Assembly: GCA_964614265.1 (NCBI GenBank)
Contig: CAZTKT010000009.1
Location: forward strand, 1 to 24,332
From: JACQKD01 sp964614265
GTDB lineage: Bacteria; Patescibacteriota; Minisyncoccia; Phycocordibacterales; UBA918
Direction of reading: 5' to 3'
DNA: 24,332 bases
The position numbers and the translations under genes are program-made. Positions within the stretch are counted from its first letter, which is position 1, and the number at the start of each line of letters is the position of its first letter. A model generated the notes under the pieces. It was given only the letters and a program-made list of their open reading frames with translations. It was not told the DNA's origin and did not search any database. Below are positions 1 to 6,355 of the stretch, piece after piece.

Positions 1-50
1 TATCAGCATGCCGCCAAACTGTCACCGATGTGGTCGTCTTGGACAAAATC

Positions 51-78
51 TTGCATTTCAAGGAGCTTTTGGTATTAT
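51..78 (+). promoter_or_regulatory. Putative promoter of the first gene
   Basis: TTGCAT at 51-56 and TATTAT at 73-78 are separated by 16 bp and resemble sigma-70 -35 and -10 boxes. Transcription would begin near 85, leaving a leader of about 40 nt that carries the strong ribosome binding site at 111-120. Judged by eye only. Confidence 0.4.
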
Positions 79-127
79 CCTTTTGGATATGTCAATTGAA
101 TCACCACAAAAAGGAGGAGAGGAAGCG

Positions 128-1015
128 ATGAATAAAGAAGAAAGCCAGGTCACGCCAAGAATTGAAAAAGCTCCAGAGACTTCTTTGCCGGAAACAGTTG
201 AGCCAGAAGCGATTGAGCAAAAACCACCCCGCACATCAAAGGGTGCTTTTTATCTGACAAGGATTGCTCACTTGCTTCTACCGCGATTTGTACCCGACAT
301 TACAGAGCCGACTGGCGATAGCCAGGTCTTTGACAGAGAGGGGATAACATACATTGTACCCGAGAATGACGGGGACAATGTTGCAAATCCTAGCACAACG
401 CGCGAGATGGCCAAAAGGATGGTCACGATTCATAATGCAATTACGCTGACAGGTCTGATGCGTAAGGTGAGCGATATTGATTCGGACTATGCTGGAAAAG
501 GAGCTGCGGATCTTCGCTATGTCAAAACATTCTTGCCATGGGAATCTCTCGGCTCCCCAGCAAGACTCGATCTGCTCTTTGACAAAAATGTACTTCGCCG
601 ACGTATCGCCAAAGATAAAAATCTTTTGCCTGAAGACAGGGAAATTTGCACTACATATCTTAATAACATTCTGCAACTTTTTGAAGAAGAGCGGGATGAA
701 CTGGAAAGACAGCGCCTAGAAAACTTACGAGACTCGACAGCAGAGTCTGCAGAAATTGAAGGTATGTTGGTTCAATACGAAGAGCCCGATGTTTCGGCTG
801 CGCTTCGCGCCATCAACACAGAAGAGGAGGCAGACAGTAGTGAGCTACGCATAGCGGCAGTGTTGCACCGCAACAGTCTTACCAGGAAAATGAAAATACT
901 GCGCGATGAAACGAATGTCACCGCAGAGCAATATCAAGCACTGCAGGCACGCTCCCGAAAACTACAGCTTGATATTGGAGTTATCAATCGTGGACGTGTT
1001 GATCATACACGTTAA
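128..1015 (+). CDS. Hypothetical acidic cytoplasmic protein (295 aa)
   Basis: I do not recognise this protein. The open frame extends upstream to 8, but ATG 128 follows a near-perfect Shine-Dalgarno (AAAGGAGGAGAGGAAGCG) and is the likely start. There is no signal peptide and no clear membrane segment. The first 35 residues are rich in Glu, Pro and Thr and look disordered. A more ordered part follows (from about residue 38, SKGAFYLTRIAHLLLPRFVP). Around residues 180-260 there are long charged helices (FEEERDELERQRLENLRD) that could form a coiled coil. The end is basic. No catalytic motif is visible. It is transcribed alone, and a weak hairpin lies just after the stop (1023-1041). Clearly coding by length, start site and composition; function unknown. 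Confidence 0.75.
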   Translation: MNKEESQVTPRIEKAPETSLPETVEPEAIEQKPPRTSKGAFYLTRIAHLLLPRFVPDITEPTGDSQVFDREGITYIVPENDGDNVANPSTTREMAKRMVTIHNAITLTGLMRKVSDIDSDYAGKGAADLRYVKTFLPWESLGSPARLDLLFDKNVLRRRIAKDKNLLPEDREICTTYLNNILQLFEEERDELERQRLENLRDSTAESAEIEGMLVQYEEPDVSAALRAINTEEEADSSELRIAAVLHRNSLTRKMKILRDETNVTAEQYQALQARSRKLQLDIGVINRGRVDHTR

Positions 1016-1022
1016 TTTAGTC

Positions 1023-1041
1023 ACTACTGACGTACAGTAGT
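1023..1041. repeat. Small inverted repeat after the first gene
   Basis: ACTACTG (1023-1029) and CAGTAGT (1035-1041) form a 7-bp stem with loop ACGTA. There is no T-run after it, so it is at best a weak transcript-end structure; the stronger hairpin at 1062-1092 follows. Confidence 0.4.
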
Positions 1042-1061
1042 TGTTATGGTCAAGACAACAA

Positions 1062-1092
1062 AATCCCCCGCAGTCTCTGACTGCGGGGGATT
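1062..1092 (-). terminator. Strong hairpin between convergent genes, probable terminator
   Basis: AATCCCCCGCAGT (1062-1074) pairs perfectly with ACTGCGGGGGATT (1080-1092): 13 bp with a 5-nt loop. Read on the minus strand the stem runs into TTTTGTTGTCTT, so it fits best as the terminator of the minus-strand gene at 1132-1992. It can also stop plus-strand transcripts from the first gene, although the plus-side tail is less T-rich. Confidence 0.75.
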
Positions 1093-1131
1093 CATCATTT
1101 AAAAGTTTTGACGCTCAAGGGGGAGGATCCT

Positions 1132-1992
1132 TTAATCAAAATCAATCACATCCTCAATATCTCGCTCACTCATGTCATAGCGGTCAGCGAGACGTGAGAT
1201 GACCTCGTCTTCATCATCGTCAACATCTCGTAACGTAAATCGTTCGGTGCCACCGTTATGGAATCGAACAAGGATATCTGCATCATCGCGAGAAAAGGTG
1301 ACATCAATATTGCGGATATCGTTATTGGTAGTGCGATTGGAGAAATCGATGAGGTCTCTGATGGCACTCCGACTTTCATCGTACCGGTCAGCGAGACGTG
1401 AGATCACCGTGCTCTCGCTATGGTCAACGTTGCGGAAGGTAAATCTATCGGTATCGCCATCACGGAATCGTACAAGGACATTGGCATCATTACCCACAAA
1501 GTCAACATTGATACTGCGGATGTCGGTGTGGTTGCTCGAACTCCTCGTAAAACTACTGACCGTATCAATGAGTGCAAGTATGGAGGCGTAGGAGCGTCCG
1601 AGTGTTGATGCGAGGAGCGTCGCCACCTCATCTTTTGTTCTCGCATCGAATGCATAGTATTCACTGTCACCGTCATCCAACTGGACGCGGACTTGTGCGA
1701 TACGTCCGACAAAATCAACTTCAATAGTATCAATATTGTTTCGGTTACTGAACGATTGTGTATCAACGGTACAGTACCGCCGACCGTAGGTGTCGGTATA
1801 GCACTGTGGTGACGAAGCGGTGTTTGTTTGAAGTAACAGCTGTTGCTCGAGCGCTTGGAGCTGTGCTTTCAAGAACTGAATCTGTGAGAGTAGCTGTGCG
1901 GTCGTCGGTGTTGCCGCATACACGGTGGCACTCGGTATACAGAGCGATATTGTGCAGATGAGTAGTGTGTATATACGAAGAATTTTTTTCAT
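1132..1992 (-). CDS. Secreted protein with three tandem ~68-residue repeats
   Basis: A 286-aa protein whose start at 1992 is chosen because it opens a classic signal peptide: MKK, a hydrophobic stretch, then a VYA-A cleavage site near residue 26. The frame continues upstream to 2049 but that part is not signal-like. Residues 29-56 form a Gln/Leu-rich coiled coil. Residues 63-75 hold a CYTDTYGRRYC pair of cysteines. Three homologous units follow (about 86-149, 157-219, 226-286). Each has a beta-rich half (I..I.VDF....A.V.VRF.DG...RFTFR) and a helical half (ADRYD.S...I.DLIDF). Units 2 and 3 are close, and unit 1 is diverged. The unit is probably a small extracellular domain; I know no named family for it. 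No Shine-Dalgarno is seen. A terminator at 1062-1092 ends the gene. Confidence 0.8.
   Translation of the reverse strand: MKKILRIYTLLICTISLCIPSATVYAATPTTAQLLSQIQFLKAQLQALEQQLLLQTNTASSPQCYTDTYGRRYCTVDTQSFSNRNNIDTIEVDFVGRIAQVRVQLDDGDSEYYAFDARTKDEVATLLASTLGRSYASILALIDTVSSFTRSSSNHTDIRSINVDFVGNDANVLVRFRDGDTDRFTFRNVDHSESTVISRLADRYDESRSAIRDLIDFSNRTTNNDIRNIDVTFSRDDADILVRFHNGGTERFTLRDVDDDEDEVISRLADRYDMSERDIEDVIDFD
1181..1404. repeat. 20-bp direct repeats inside the tandem-repeat gene
   Basis: CGGTCAGCGAGACGTGAGAT occurs identically at 1181-1200 and 1385-1404, exactly 204 bp (68 codons) apart. It encodes the ISRLADRYD part of repeat units 3 and 2. The identity at DNA level points to a fairly recent in-frame duplication or gene conversion. 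Confidence 0.85.
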
Positions 1993-2054
1993 AGTGTTGC
2001 AGGCGGTACGTATTGTTGAGGCTCCATCTGATGAGATGCGGAGAGGCACGCGTG

Positions 2055-2069
2055 AAACTTGACAAGTTT
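2055..2069. promoter_or_regulatory. 15-bp palindrome over a plus-strand -35 box
   Basis: AAACTTG, a central A, then CAAGTTT form a perfect odd palindrome. It contains TTGACA (2059-2064), the -35 box proposed for the RNA at 2094-2418, and lies about 60 bp upstream of the minus-strand gene that starts at 1992. A dimeric regulator bound here could control either direction. Confidence 0.45.
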
Positions 2070-2087
2070 AAACAAACATGCTAGCCT
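2059..2087 (+). promoter_or_regulatory. Putative promoter of the candidate structured RNA
   Basis: TTGACA at 2059-2064 is a consensus -35 box. A 17-bp spacer leads to TAGCCT (2082-2087), a poor -10 preceded by an extended-minus-10 TG (TGCTAGCCT). The start would be near 2094. The -35 is convincing; the -10 is the weak part. Confidence 0.4.
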
Positions 2088-2176
2088 AGGTCACATAAGT
2101 TCATTGTAATGCGTCTGGGTATGTCTGTGTCACCGACGCATAGTTCTCCTCAAATAGATACCGGAGTATCTTATAC

Positions 2177-2322
2177 ATCCAAGACATAACCCTCTAAGCA
2201 ACTAATGGTTGCCGGAGCGAGGATATTTTGGTCTCCACCTTGTGTGGATCCACTGGGGTATTCCTTAGTCCAGTAGTCACTTTTCTCACGAGAAGCATTG
2301 CTTAGAGGGTTATGTCTTGGAT
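2177..2322. repeat. Perfect 25-bp inverted repeat enclosing 96 nt
   Basis: The arm at 2177-2201 (starts ATCCAAGACATAACCC) is exactly reverse-complementary to 2298-2322 (ends GGGTTATGTCTTGGAT). No direct duplication flanks the arms, so a small transposon is less likely than an RNA stem. Confidence 0.9.
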
Positions 2323-2391
2323 AAGGACCATACGTTTCTATAATGAACCGTGCTCCACGAGCACTGATAGGACTATAGCATATTAGGAAAT

Positions 2392-2418
2392 ACCACGGAA
2401 TATTGACCGTGGTTTTTT
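2392..2418 (+). terminator. Rho-independent terminator
   Basis: ACCACGG (2392-2398) pairs with CCGTGGT (2407-2413) over an 8-nt loop and is followed by T residues to 2418. The T-run is on the plus strand only, so it ends a plus-strand transcript. No plus-strand gene precedes it, which is the main argument for the RNA at 2094-2418. Confidence 0.85.
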
Positions 2419-2482
2419 CGTGTGCGCGATTACATGGGTCTTCCTATGTTGCAAAAGGACAATCGAAAAAAGCAAGTATGCA

Positions 2483-4447
2483 CTACGGTGTGGCGTCTGT
2501 GGGCGACTCTGTGATGCCTTCAAGAGGAGGGTCGATGATATCTACAGGAGCGTCTGGTATAGCTACAGGAATATCTGTGCTCTCGAGAGTGGTATCAGTT
2601 TCTGCAGGAATGTCCGTGTTCTCCGGTGGTGTGAGTGTCGTGTCATCAAGAATACCCGGAAGATCGCTTGCGGACTGAACGACATCGAGTGTCTCTTCTG
2701 GCGCAAGGGGTGTTTCTGTAGCGGGTTGCGTCTGTGGCGTACTATGTCGTATACCTTTTTCTCCATGGAGATCAACGGTGTGGGAGAGTTCTTCAATTGA
2801 GGTGAGACCGGCGAGCACTTTAATGAGCCCGTCTTGTTGCATGTTGGGGACTCCTTGTGGAGCGGCGGCGGCGAGAATGTTGTCTTCGCGCGGATCTTGG
2901 ATGATTGCGGTTTCAACCGCGCTATCGACACGGATGCCTTCATAGATACCTATGCGACCACGGAAGCCGGTGGTGCCACAGGTTGGGCATCCGACTGCAT
3001 CATAGACAGTGAGTGTGGCAGTAAGGTCGGGAGCACTGGGAAGTCCGGTGAGAAATGAGCGAAGTAAGTCAAGCTCCTCTGCTGTTGGTACATGTGCCTT
3101 TTTACACTCCTCACAGAGACGACGTACGAGACGTTGCGCAAGGACGAGATTGGTTGAGCTCCCGATTGAGCGGGGATCGATACCGAGGTCCATGAGGCGA
3201 GGGAACGCACCGACAGCGCTGTTGGTGTGGAGCGTCGAGAGGACGAGGTGTCCAGTGAGTGCAGCTTGTACTGCGGTCTCGGCGACGTCGCGATCACGAA
3301 CCTCGCCGACCATAATGACATCAGGATCTTGTCGGAGGATGGCGCGCAGGCCGGAGGCAAAGGTGTAGTCGTCATGCACCTGTGTCTGTACAATACCGGT
3401 CAGGTGGTATTCGATCGGGTCTTCAAGAGTGACAACTTTTATTTCAGGTTTGTATAGTTTTTTGAGAAAGGCGTACAACGAAGTAGTTTTTCCTGATCCG
3501 GTTGGTCCCGTGGTGATGATCATACCATTGGGTCGCCCGAGCTCTACGTCGAGTAGATGGAGGAGTGTGTCATTGATCCCGAGCGTTTCCATACCGAGGC
3601 CAATGGTCGACGGATCGAGGATACGCATCACAAACGCTTCGCCGTACCCACCGGGAATTACCGAAGAACGAATTTCAAGATTTTTTTCTCCCACGTCGAT
3701 AGTGAACCGGCCATCTTGTGCGCGGTCGGTGATATTCAGCTTAATGCCGGAGAGCAATTTGAGTCGGGCACGCAAGAGGCTGTGCACCGCGTTTGGAATA
3801 TCAGCAACATCGATGAGAACGCCGTCAATACGGAGTCGTATGCGCACTGCGGTTTCCTCTGGTTCGAGGTGTATATCTGATGCATGGAGCGCGATGGCAC
3901 CGCCGAGGATCACTTCGAGGATCTCTGATACCTGGCGAGCACTTTTTGCGCCACTGATACGTGTCATGTCGCGTGCGATGTCTGTGACGGACGTGATCGT
4001 TGTGGCGAGCCGGGTGATCTCATCTGACGCGATATCAAGTACCCCCTTTTTCTTTGCGGTTGCTTTCTTAATGTCTGCGTAGCGTGCCCATACATAGGAG
4101 AGAGATGTGGAGGAGACCATAAAAATCTCCAGAGTGAAACCATGCTCAGTGAGCTCGGTGAGCGCGTGTTGGGTCTCTGGTTTATTTGGATTGCGGATGG
4201 CAACCTGGATGTGTTTGTCCCTCTTTTCAAAGACGGCCAGATCAGCGGCACGAGCCGTCGTCTCATCGAGCAGGCGGAGCGCATCGGTGTTTATGGAGAT
4301 ACCATTGAGGTTGATGTACTGGTGTCCATACTTTGCCGCGAGTACTGCCATCAAATTTTCCTCCTCACTGCGGTGGAGTGCACCAAGTTTTTTTTCTTGT
4401 TCCTGTTCGTCAAATTGTGGCATGATGATCTCTGTCAATGATACCAT
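2483..4447 (-). CDS. pilB: Type IV pilus assembly ATPase, PilB/GspE family
   Basis: A 654-aa cytoplasmic hexameric ATPase that powers pilin polymerisation. An N-terminal region (1-140) precedes the GspE catalytic core. Walker A is GPTGSGKTT (314-322), the Asp box LEDPIEYH (341-348), Walker B QDPDVIMVGEVRD (373-385) and the His box TGHLVLSTLHT (398-408). The zinc-type cysteines CEEC (445-448) and CPTC (487-490) are those of extension ATPases; PilT retraction ATPases lack them. Unusual is a tail of about 85 residues (570-654) rich in Pro, Thr, Asp and Glu, probably disordered. ATG 4423 (MPQFDEQEQEKK) is an equally good start. No other pilus gene is in the window. GspE of type II secretion is the alternative name; in this lineage a type IV pilus is the likelier system. 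Confidence 0.93.
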   Translation of the reverse strand: MVSLTEIIMPQFDEQEQEKKLGALHRSEEENLMAVLAAKYGHQYINLNGISINTDALRLLDETTARAADLAVFEKRDKHIQVAIRNPNKPETQHALTELTEHGFTLEIFMVSSTSLSYVWARYADIKKATAKKKGVLDIASDEITRLATTITSVTDIARDMTRISGAKSARQVSEILEVILGGAIALHASDIHLEPEETAVRIRLRIDGVLIDVADIPNAVHSLLRARLKLLSGIKLNITDRAQDGRFTIDVGEKNLEIRSSVIPGGYGEAFVMRILDPSTIGLGMETLGINDTLLHLLDVELGRPNGMIITTGPTGSGKTTSLYAFLKKLYKPEIKVVTLEDPIEYHLTGIVQTQVHDDYTFASGLRAILRQDPDVIMVGEVRDRDVAETAVQAALTGHLVLSTLHTNSAVGAFPRLMDLGIDPRSIGSSTNLVLAQRLVRRLCEECKKAHVPTAEELDLLRSFLTGLPSAPDLTATLTVYDAVGCPTCGTTGFRGRIGIYEGIRVDSAVETAIIQDPREDNILAAAAPQGVPNMQQDGLIKVLAGLTSIEELSHTVDLHGEKGIRHSTPQTQPATETPLAPEETLDVVQSASDLPGILDDTTLTPPENTDIPAETDTTLESTDIPVAIPDAPVDIIDPPLEGITESPTDATP

Positions 4448-4524
4448 GAGGTAGTGGCATATGGTGGCGATTATGCCCAGAGAGATTGGCTGGGGAGGTG
4501 TTGCGAAGGTATTGGAACATTACC

Positions 4525-4532
4525 GGGGGGGG
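4525..4532 (+). repeat. G8 homopolymer beside a promoter
   Basis: Eight consecutive G residues end 1 nt before the -35 box TTGACA at 4534. Similar runs lie at 4602-4608 (G7, in a ribosome binding site) and 5138-5145 (G8, at the start of the next gene). Confidence 0.9.
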
Positions 4533-4533
4533 C

Positions 4534-4562
4534 TTGACAAATATTGTATAGTGTGATAACAT
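4534..4562 (+). promoter_or_regulatory. Promoter of the small lipoprotein gene
   Basis: Consensus -35 TTGACA (4534-4539), 17-bp spacer, then TAACAT (4557-4562), which matches the -10 consensus at four of six positions. Transcription would start near 4569, giving a leader of about 44 nt before ATG 4613. Confidence 0.55.
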
Positions 4563-4612
4563 AGAAGGTGGTAAGTAGAGTGTGGAAAGAGCAAACGAAC
4601 AGGGGGGGAAAG

Positions 4613-4957
4613 ATGAAACAGGTTTTAGTGTTCGTCAGTGTGTTGATTGGCTTGGCGGGGTGCATGAAGGGACCCCAGTTGCCATCAGGGTATTTGCCGA
4701 AGGTCGACCACTCTCCTCCGGTTGTCATGTCGGCAGAGCACTTCATTCCAGGGGGGTACGTCATCCCCCAGAGGAAGGACAAACAACCTCCTCTGGTTGT
4801 TTTGGCACCAACAACTCAAGTGTCGGTGCAAGTTCCGGCGCCGGCGCAAGTATCTCCTCCCCAAGACCTCATCGGGGTGCGGGCGAGAATGGACGCGCGA
4901 CGCCAGGAGAAGCAGCGCGGATCGGTCGTGATCTACGGGTCACGACCGACCCGTTAG
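4613..4957 (+). CDS. Small Pro-rich lipoprotein (114 aa)
   Basis: The start ATG 4613 follows a run of seven G and AAA as ribosome binding site and opens a lipoprotein signal: MKQ, a hydrophobic core, then the lipobox LAGC with Cys17. The mature part is rich in Pro and Val, with segments such as LPSGYLPKVDHSPPVV and VQVPAPAQVSPP, then a basic end (RARMDARRQEKQRGS). No domain is recognised. Low-complexity lipoproteins like this often act as envelope linkers or accessory parts of a larger surface structure, but nothing here proves a role. The gene has its own promoter (4534-4562) and terminator (5018-5051). A frame beginning at 4568 would add residues that are not signal-like, so it is not used. 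Confidence 0.75.
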   Translation: MKQVLVFVSVLIGLAGCMKGPQLPSGYLPKVDHSPPVVMSAEHFIPGGYVIPQRKDKQPPLVVLAPTTQVSVQVPAPAQVSPPQDLIGVRARMDARRQEKQRGSVVIYGSRPTR

Positions 4958-5017
4958 AAAAGGAGCACGACAACAAAGAAGGAAGGAGGAGAGGAAAATA
5001 AATTTGGCAAGGTGAGG

Positions 5018-5051
5018 GGTCCGGATGTGCATACGCGCATCCGGCCTTTTT
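5018..5051 (+). terminator. Rho-independent terminator after the first lipoprotein
   Basis: CCGGATG (5021-5027) pairs with CATCCGG (5038-5044); the stem extends on both sides with a bulge and a G-T pair, and TTTTT follows at 5047-5051. It separates the 4613 gene from the genes that follow. Confidence 0.85.
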
Positions 5052-5151
5052 GTATGTATGATTTGCAGACACTGTACAAATCATATTTTTTATGCTCATA
5101 TGGTAGATAGAAGAACATTAAGGGGGTATGAAGAAGTGGGGGGGGTGGAAG

Positions 5152-5571
5152 ATGCTCCAGCAACCGAACGGTGAGAAGGGAATAGAGGCATTTTTCAAAG
5201 AGTATGGATTGGCAGACCTACCGCACACAAAAAATGGTAGGAAGGCCATTCTTACGTTTCTGTTTCAGTTTGGCCCTGGGGTGCTTGAATGTGAGCAAGA
5301 GGCACTGGTGCAGGCACGTATCGTTGCCTTCAAATCGGCCACAGAGAAGTGGCAGGGCAAGATGGTGATTTATGCTACTTCTATGGTGAATCACCCCAGA
5401 AGAGTCTCATATCTTCTACCGAAGACGGATGCGGAGTTAGTCCGTCCACGACAAAGGAAGTTCTTGTCAAATGGTAGTCGGCGTGAGATTGAGATGTTTA
5501 AGGCAGTGGACGGTTCCCGCACGATTTTCTTAGACTATCTGGAAATCGTTTCGCCAGAGGGACAGAAATGA
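5152..5571 (+). CDS. Hypothetical cytoplasmic protein (139 aa)
   Basis: Unrecognised. Two starts are possible: ATG 5128 (MKKWGGWK, preceded by AAGGGGGT) or ATG 5152 (MLQQPNGEKG, preceded by GGTGGAAG). I chose 5152 because the G8 tract at 5138-5145 would otherwise encode WGGW and because this ribosome binding site resembles the one at 4602-4611. No signal peptide or membrane segment is present. The protein has an N-terminal helical part, FGPGVLECEQEALVQARIVAF in the middle and a basic stretch (RPRQRKFLSNGSRREIEMFK). Its 5' flank is separated from the preceding gene by a terminator. It is followed after 16 bp by a lipoprotein gene, so 5152-6264 is probably one transcript. No sequence motif assigns a function. 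Confidence 0.65.
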   Translation: MLQQPNGEKGIEAFFKEYGLADLPHTKNGRKAILTFLFQFGPGVLECEQEALVQARIVAFKSATEKWQGKMVIYATSMVNHPRRVSYLLPKTDAELVRPRQRKFLSNGSRREIEMFKAVDGSRTIFLDYLEIVSPEGQK

Positions 5572-5587
5572 GAGAAGGAGAGATCGG

Positions 5588-5896
5588 ATGAAACGTGCTT
5601 TGATTGGGTTTTTGGTCATGGTGTGTTTGGGTGGGTGTTACCCGTATCGGTATGTGGCTTATCCGCAGACTAGTGGCCCAGTTCGTTTGGTAGCAACACA
5701 TTTTGATGGTTCGGAGTGTGTCATACGCGATGGTGGACTCATGGACTGGGCAAAAGGAGTGCCCGGGGCAGAGACAGTCCATCACGAGCGGTGGGCGCGA
5801 ATACGGGTTGAGAGGGGTCCATACTATGCGTCTTTTCCCGTCTGTGAGGCGGAAGAAAGCGCAGGGTCACGTCGTGGGGAGCGAGGTTATCGATGA
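5588..5896 (+). CDS. Small lipoprotein (102 aa)
   Basis: ATG 5588 follows GAGAAGGAGAG, a good Shine-Dalgarno. MKRALIGFLVMVCLGGC is a lipoprotein signal with lipobox LGGC and Cys17. The mature part begins YPYRYVAYP, with several tyrosines. It contains cysteines at SECVIRD and FPVCEAEE, which could form a disulfide. The C-terminal end is Arg/Gly-rich. No family is recognised. The gene sits between an unrecognised protein (16 bp upstream) and another lipoprotein, and its stop codon overlaps an ATG in an ATGA at 5893. The three lipoproteins in this cluster are not obviously related to each other in sequence. Confidence 0.7.
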   Translation: MKRALIGFLVMVCLGGCYPYRYVAYPQTSGPVRLVATHFDGSECVIRDGGLMDWAKGVPGAETVHHERWARIRVERGPYYASFPVCEAEESAGSRRGERGYR

Positions 5897-5934
5897 CACA
5901 ATTCTTCCTCAGATTACTACTACCAGCCATATAG
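5893..5934 (+). CDS. Possible 13-residue hydrophobic mini-ORF
   Basis: ATG 5893 overlaps the TGA of the preceding lipoprotein (ATGA) and has GGAGCGAGG about 8 nt upstream. It reads MTQFFLRLLLPAI and stops at 5934. The coupling and ribosome binding site are suggestive, but an ORF this short can arise by chance. It lies in the same frame as the next lipoprotein, though a second stop (5962) intervenes. Confidence 0.2.
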   Translation: MTQFFLRLLLPAI

Positions 5935-5967
5935 TGGCTACTAAACCTATCTCGTGGAGGGTGATAC

Positions 5968-6264
5968 GTGGGAAGGGCTATGGCCGTCTCCTTGTTTTGC
6001 ATTACTCTCTCCGCCCTGGCGTTGATGGGGTGTGGGGTTGGTAGTTCGGAGTTTCACTGCTCGGGTCCGGGGGCTGTGTGTGCCCCTGTCGCCAAAATAT
6101 TGACGGCGGCTGACCCCTGCCCTCGTGGGCAGCGTGAGATACGCTCGAAGAAAAGTAGCAAGCTCACTGAGTGCTTTGAAGCATGGGTGGGGCCACGAGA
6201 CTTTATCTGTGTCCCGAGAGAAGAGGTTCGGGTGAGGCGGGAGTGTGGTCCAGTTGGTCCTTGA
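5968..6264 (+). CDS. Small Cys-rich lipoprotein (98 aa)
   Basis: GTG 5968 follows GGAGGG by about 7 nt and is favoured over ATG 5980, whose upstream purines (GGAAGGG) are only 2 nt away. The N-terminus MGRAMAVSLFCITLSALALMGC is a lipoprotein signal with the lipobox LMGC, slightly off consensus. The mature part has six further cysteines in about 70 residues (FHC, VC, DPC, TEC, FIC, REC), enough for three disulfides, and a basic segment RSKKSSK. This would be a small disulfide-knit domain tethered to the membrane. No family is recognised. It is the last gene of the cluster and is closed by a strong terminator at 6296-6327. Confidence 0.7.
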   Translation: MGRAMAVSLFCITLSALALMGCGVGSSEFHCSGPGAVCAPVAKILTAADPCPRGQREIRSKKSSKLTECFEAWVGPRDFICVPREEVRVRRECGPVGP

Positions 6265-6295
6265 ACCACTCTTCCCACGGTGTCGGTTGGTTGTT

Positions 6296-6327
6296 GCCCC
6301 GAAGCGCACGCGCTTCGGGGCTTTTTT
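6296..6327 (+). terminator. Rho-independent terminator closing the lipoprotein cluster
   Basis: GCCCCGAAGCG (6296-6306) pairs perfectly with CGCTTCGGGGC (6311-6321), loop CACG, then six T (6322-6327). The strongest terminator in the window. Confidence 0.95.
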
Positions 6328-6355
6328 ATGCTGTGCGTCGGTGATTGTTCGGTGT

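Larger units (their letters stand above)
2094..2418 (+). ncRNA. Candidate structured non-coding RNA, family not recognised
   Basis: No plausible gene lies in 2050-2482, but the stretch is full of pairing. In order: ATGCGTC/GACGCAT (2109-2115 with 2135-2141), AGATAC/GTATCT with a CGGA loop (2156-2171), a perfect 25-bp stem (2177-2201 with 2298-2322), GTGCTC/GAGCAC (2350-2364), and a rho-independent terminator (2392-2418). The domain enclosed by the long stem has smaller hairpins: TCCAC/GTGGA (2234-2248), ACTGG/CCAGT (2252-2274) and TTCT/AGAA near 2283-2294. A closing helix, an open central region and a small hairpin on the 3' side resemble the outline of 6S RNA, but no sequence match is claimed. 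I looked for RNase P, tmRNA and SRP RNA signatures and found none. The strand is set by the terminator and the upstream promoter; the 5' end is approximate. Confidence 0.5.

Noticed and set aside
2177..2322. Terminal inverted repeats as a miniature transposable element
   Set aside because: No flanking target duplication and no second copy in the window. A promoter and terminator on either side fit an RNA better.
2094..2418. RNase P RNA, tmRNA or SRP RNA
   Set aside because: None of the conserved core sequences of these RNAs (P4 helix motifs, tRNA-like end with CCA, GGAAGC-type SRP loop) could be found on either strand.
3429..4082. 217-codon plus-strand open frame
   Set aside because: It is antisense to the catalytic core of the pilB-type gene, has low-complexity Arg/Ser composition and no ribosome binding site.
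5703..6044. 113-codon frame overlapping two lipoprotein genes
   Set aside because: It crosses both lipoprotein genes out of frame, has no signal peptide and a composition typical of a shadow frame.
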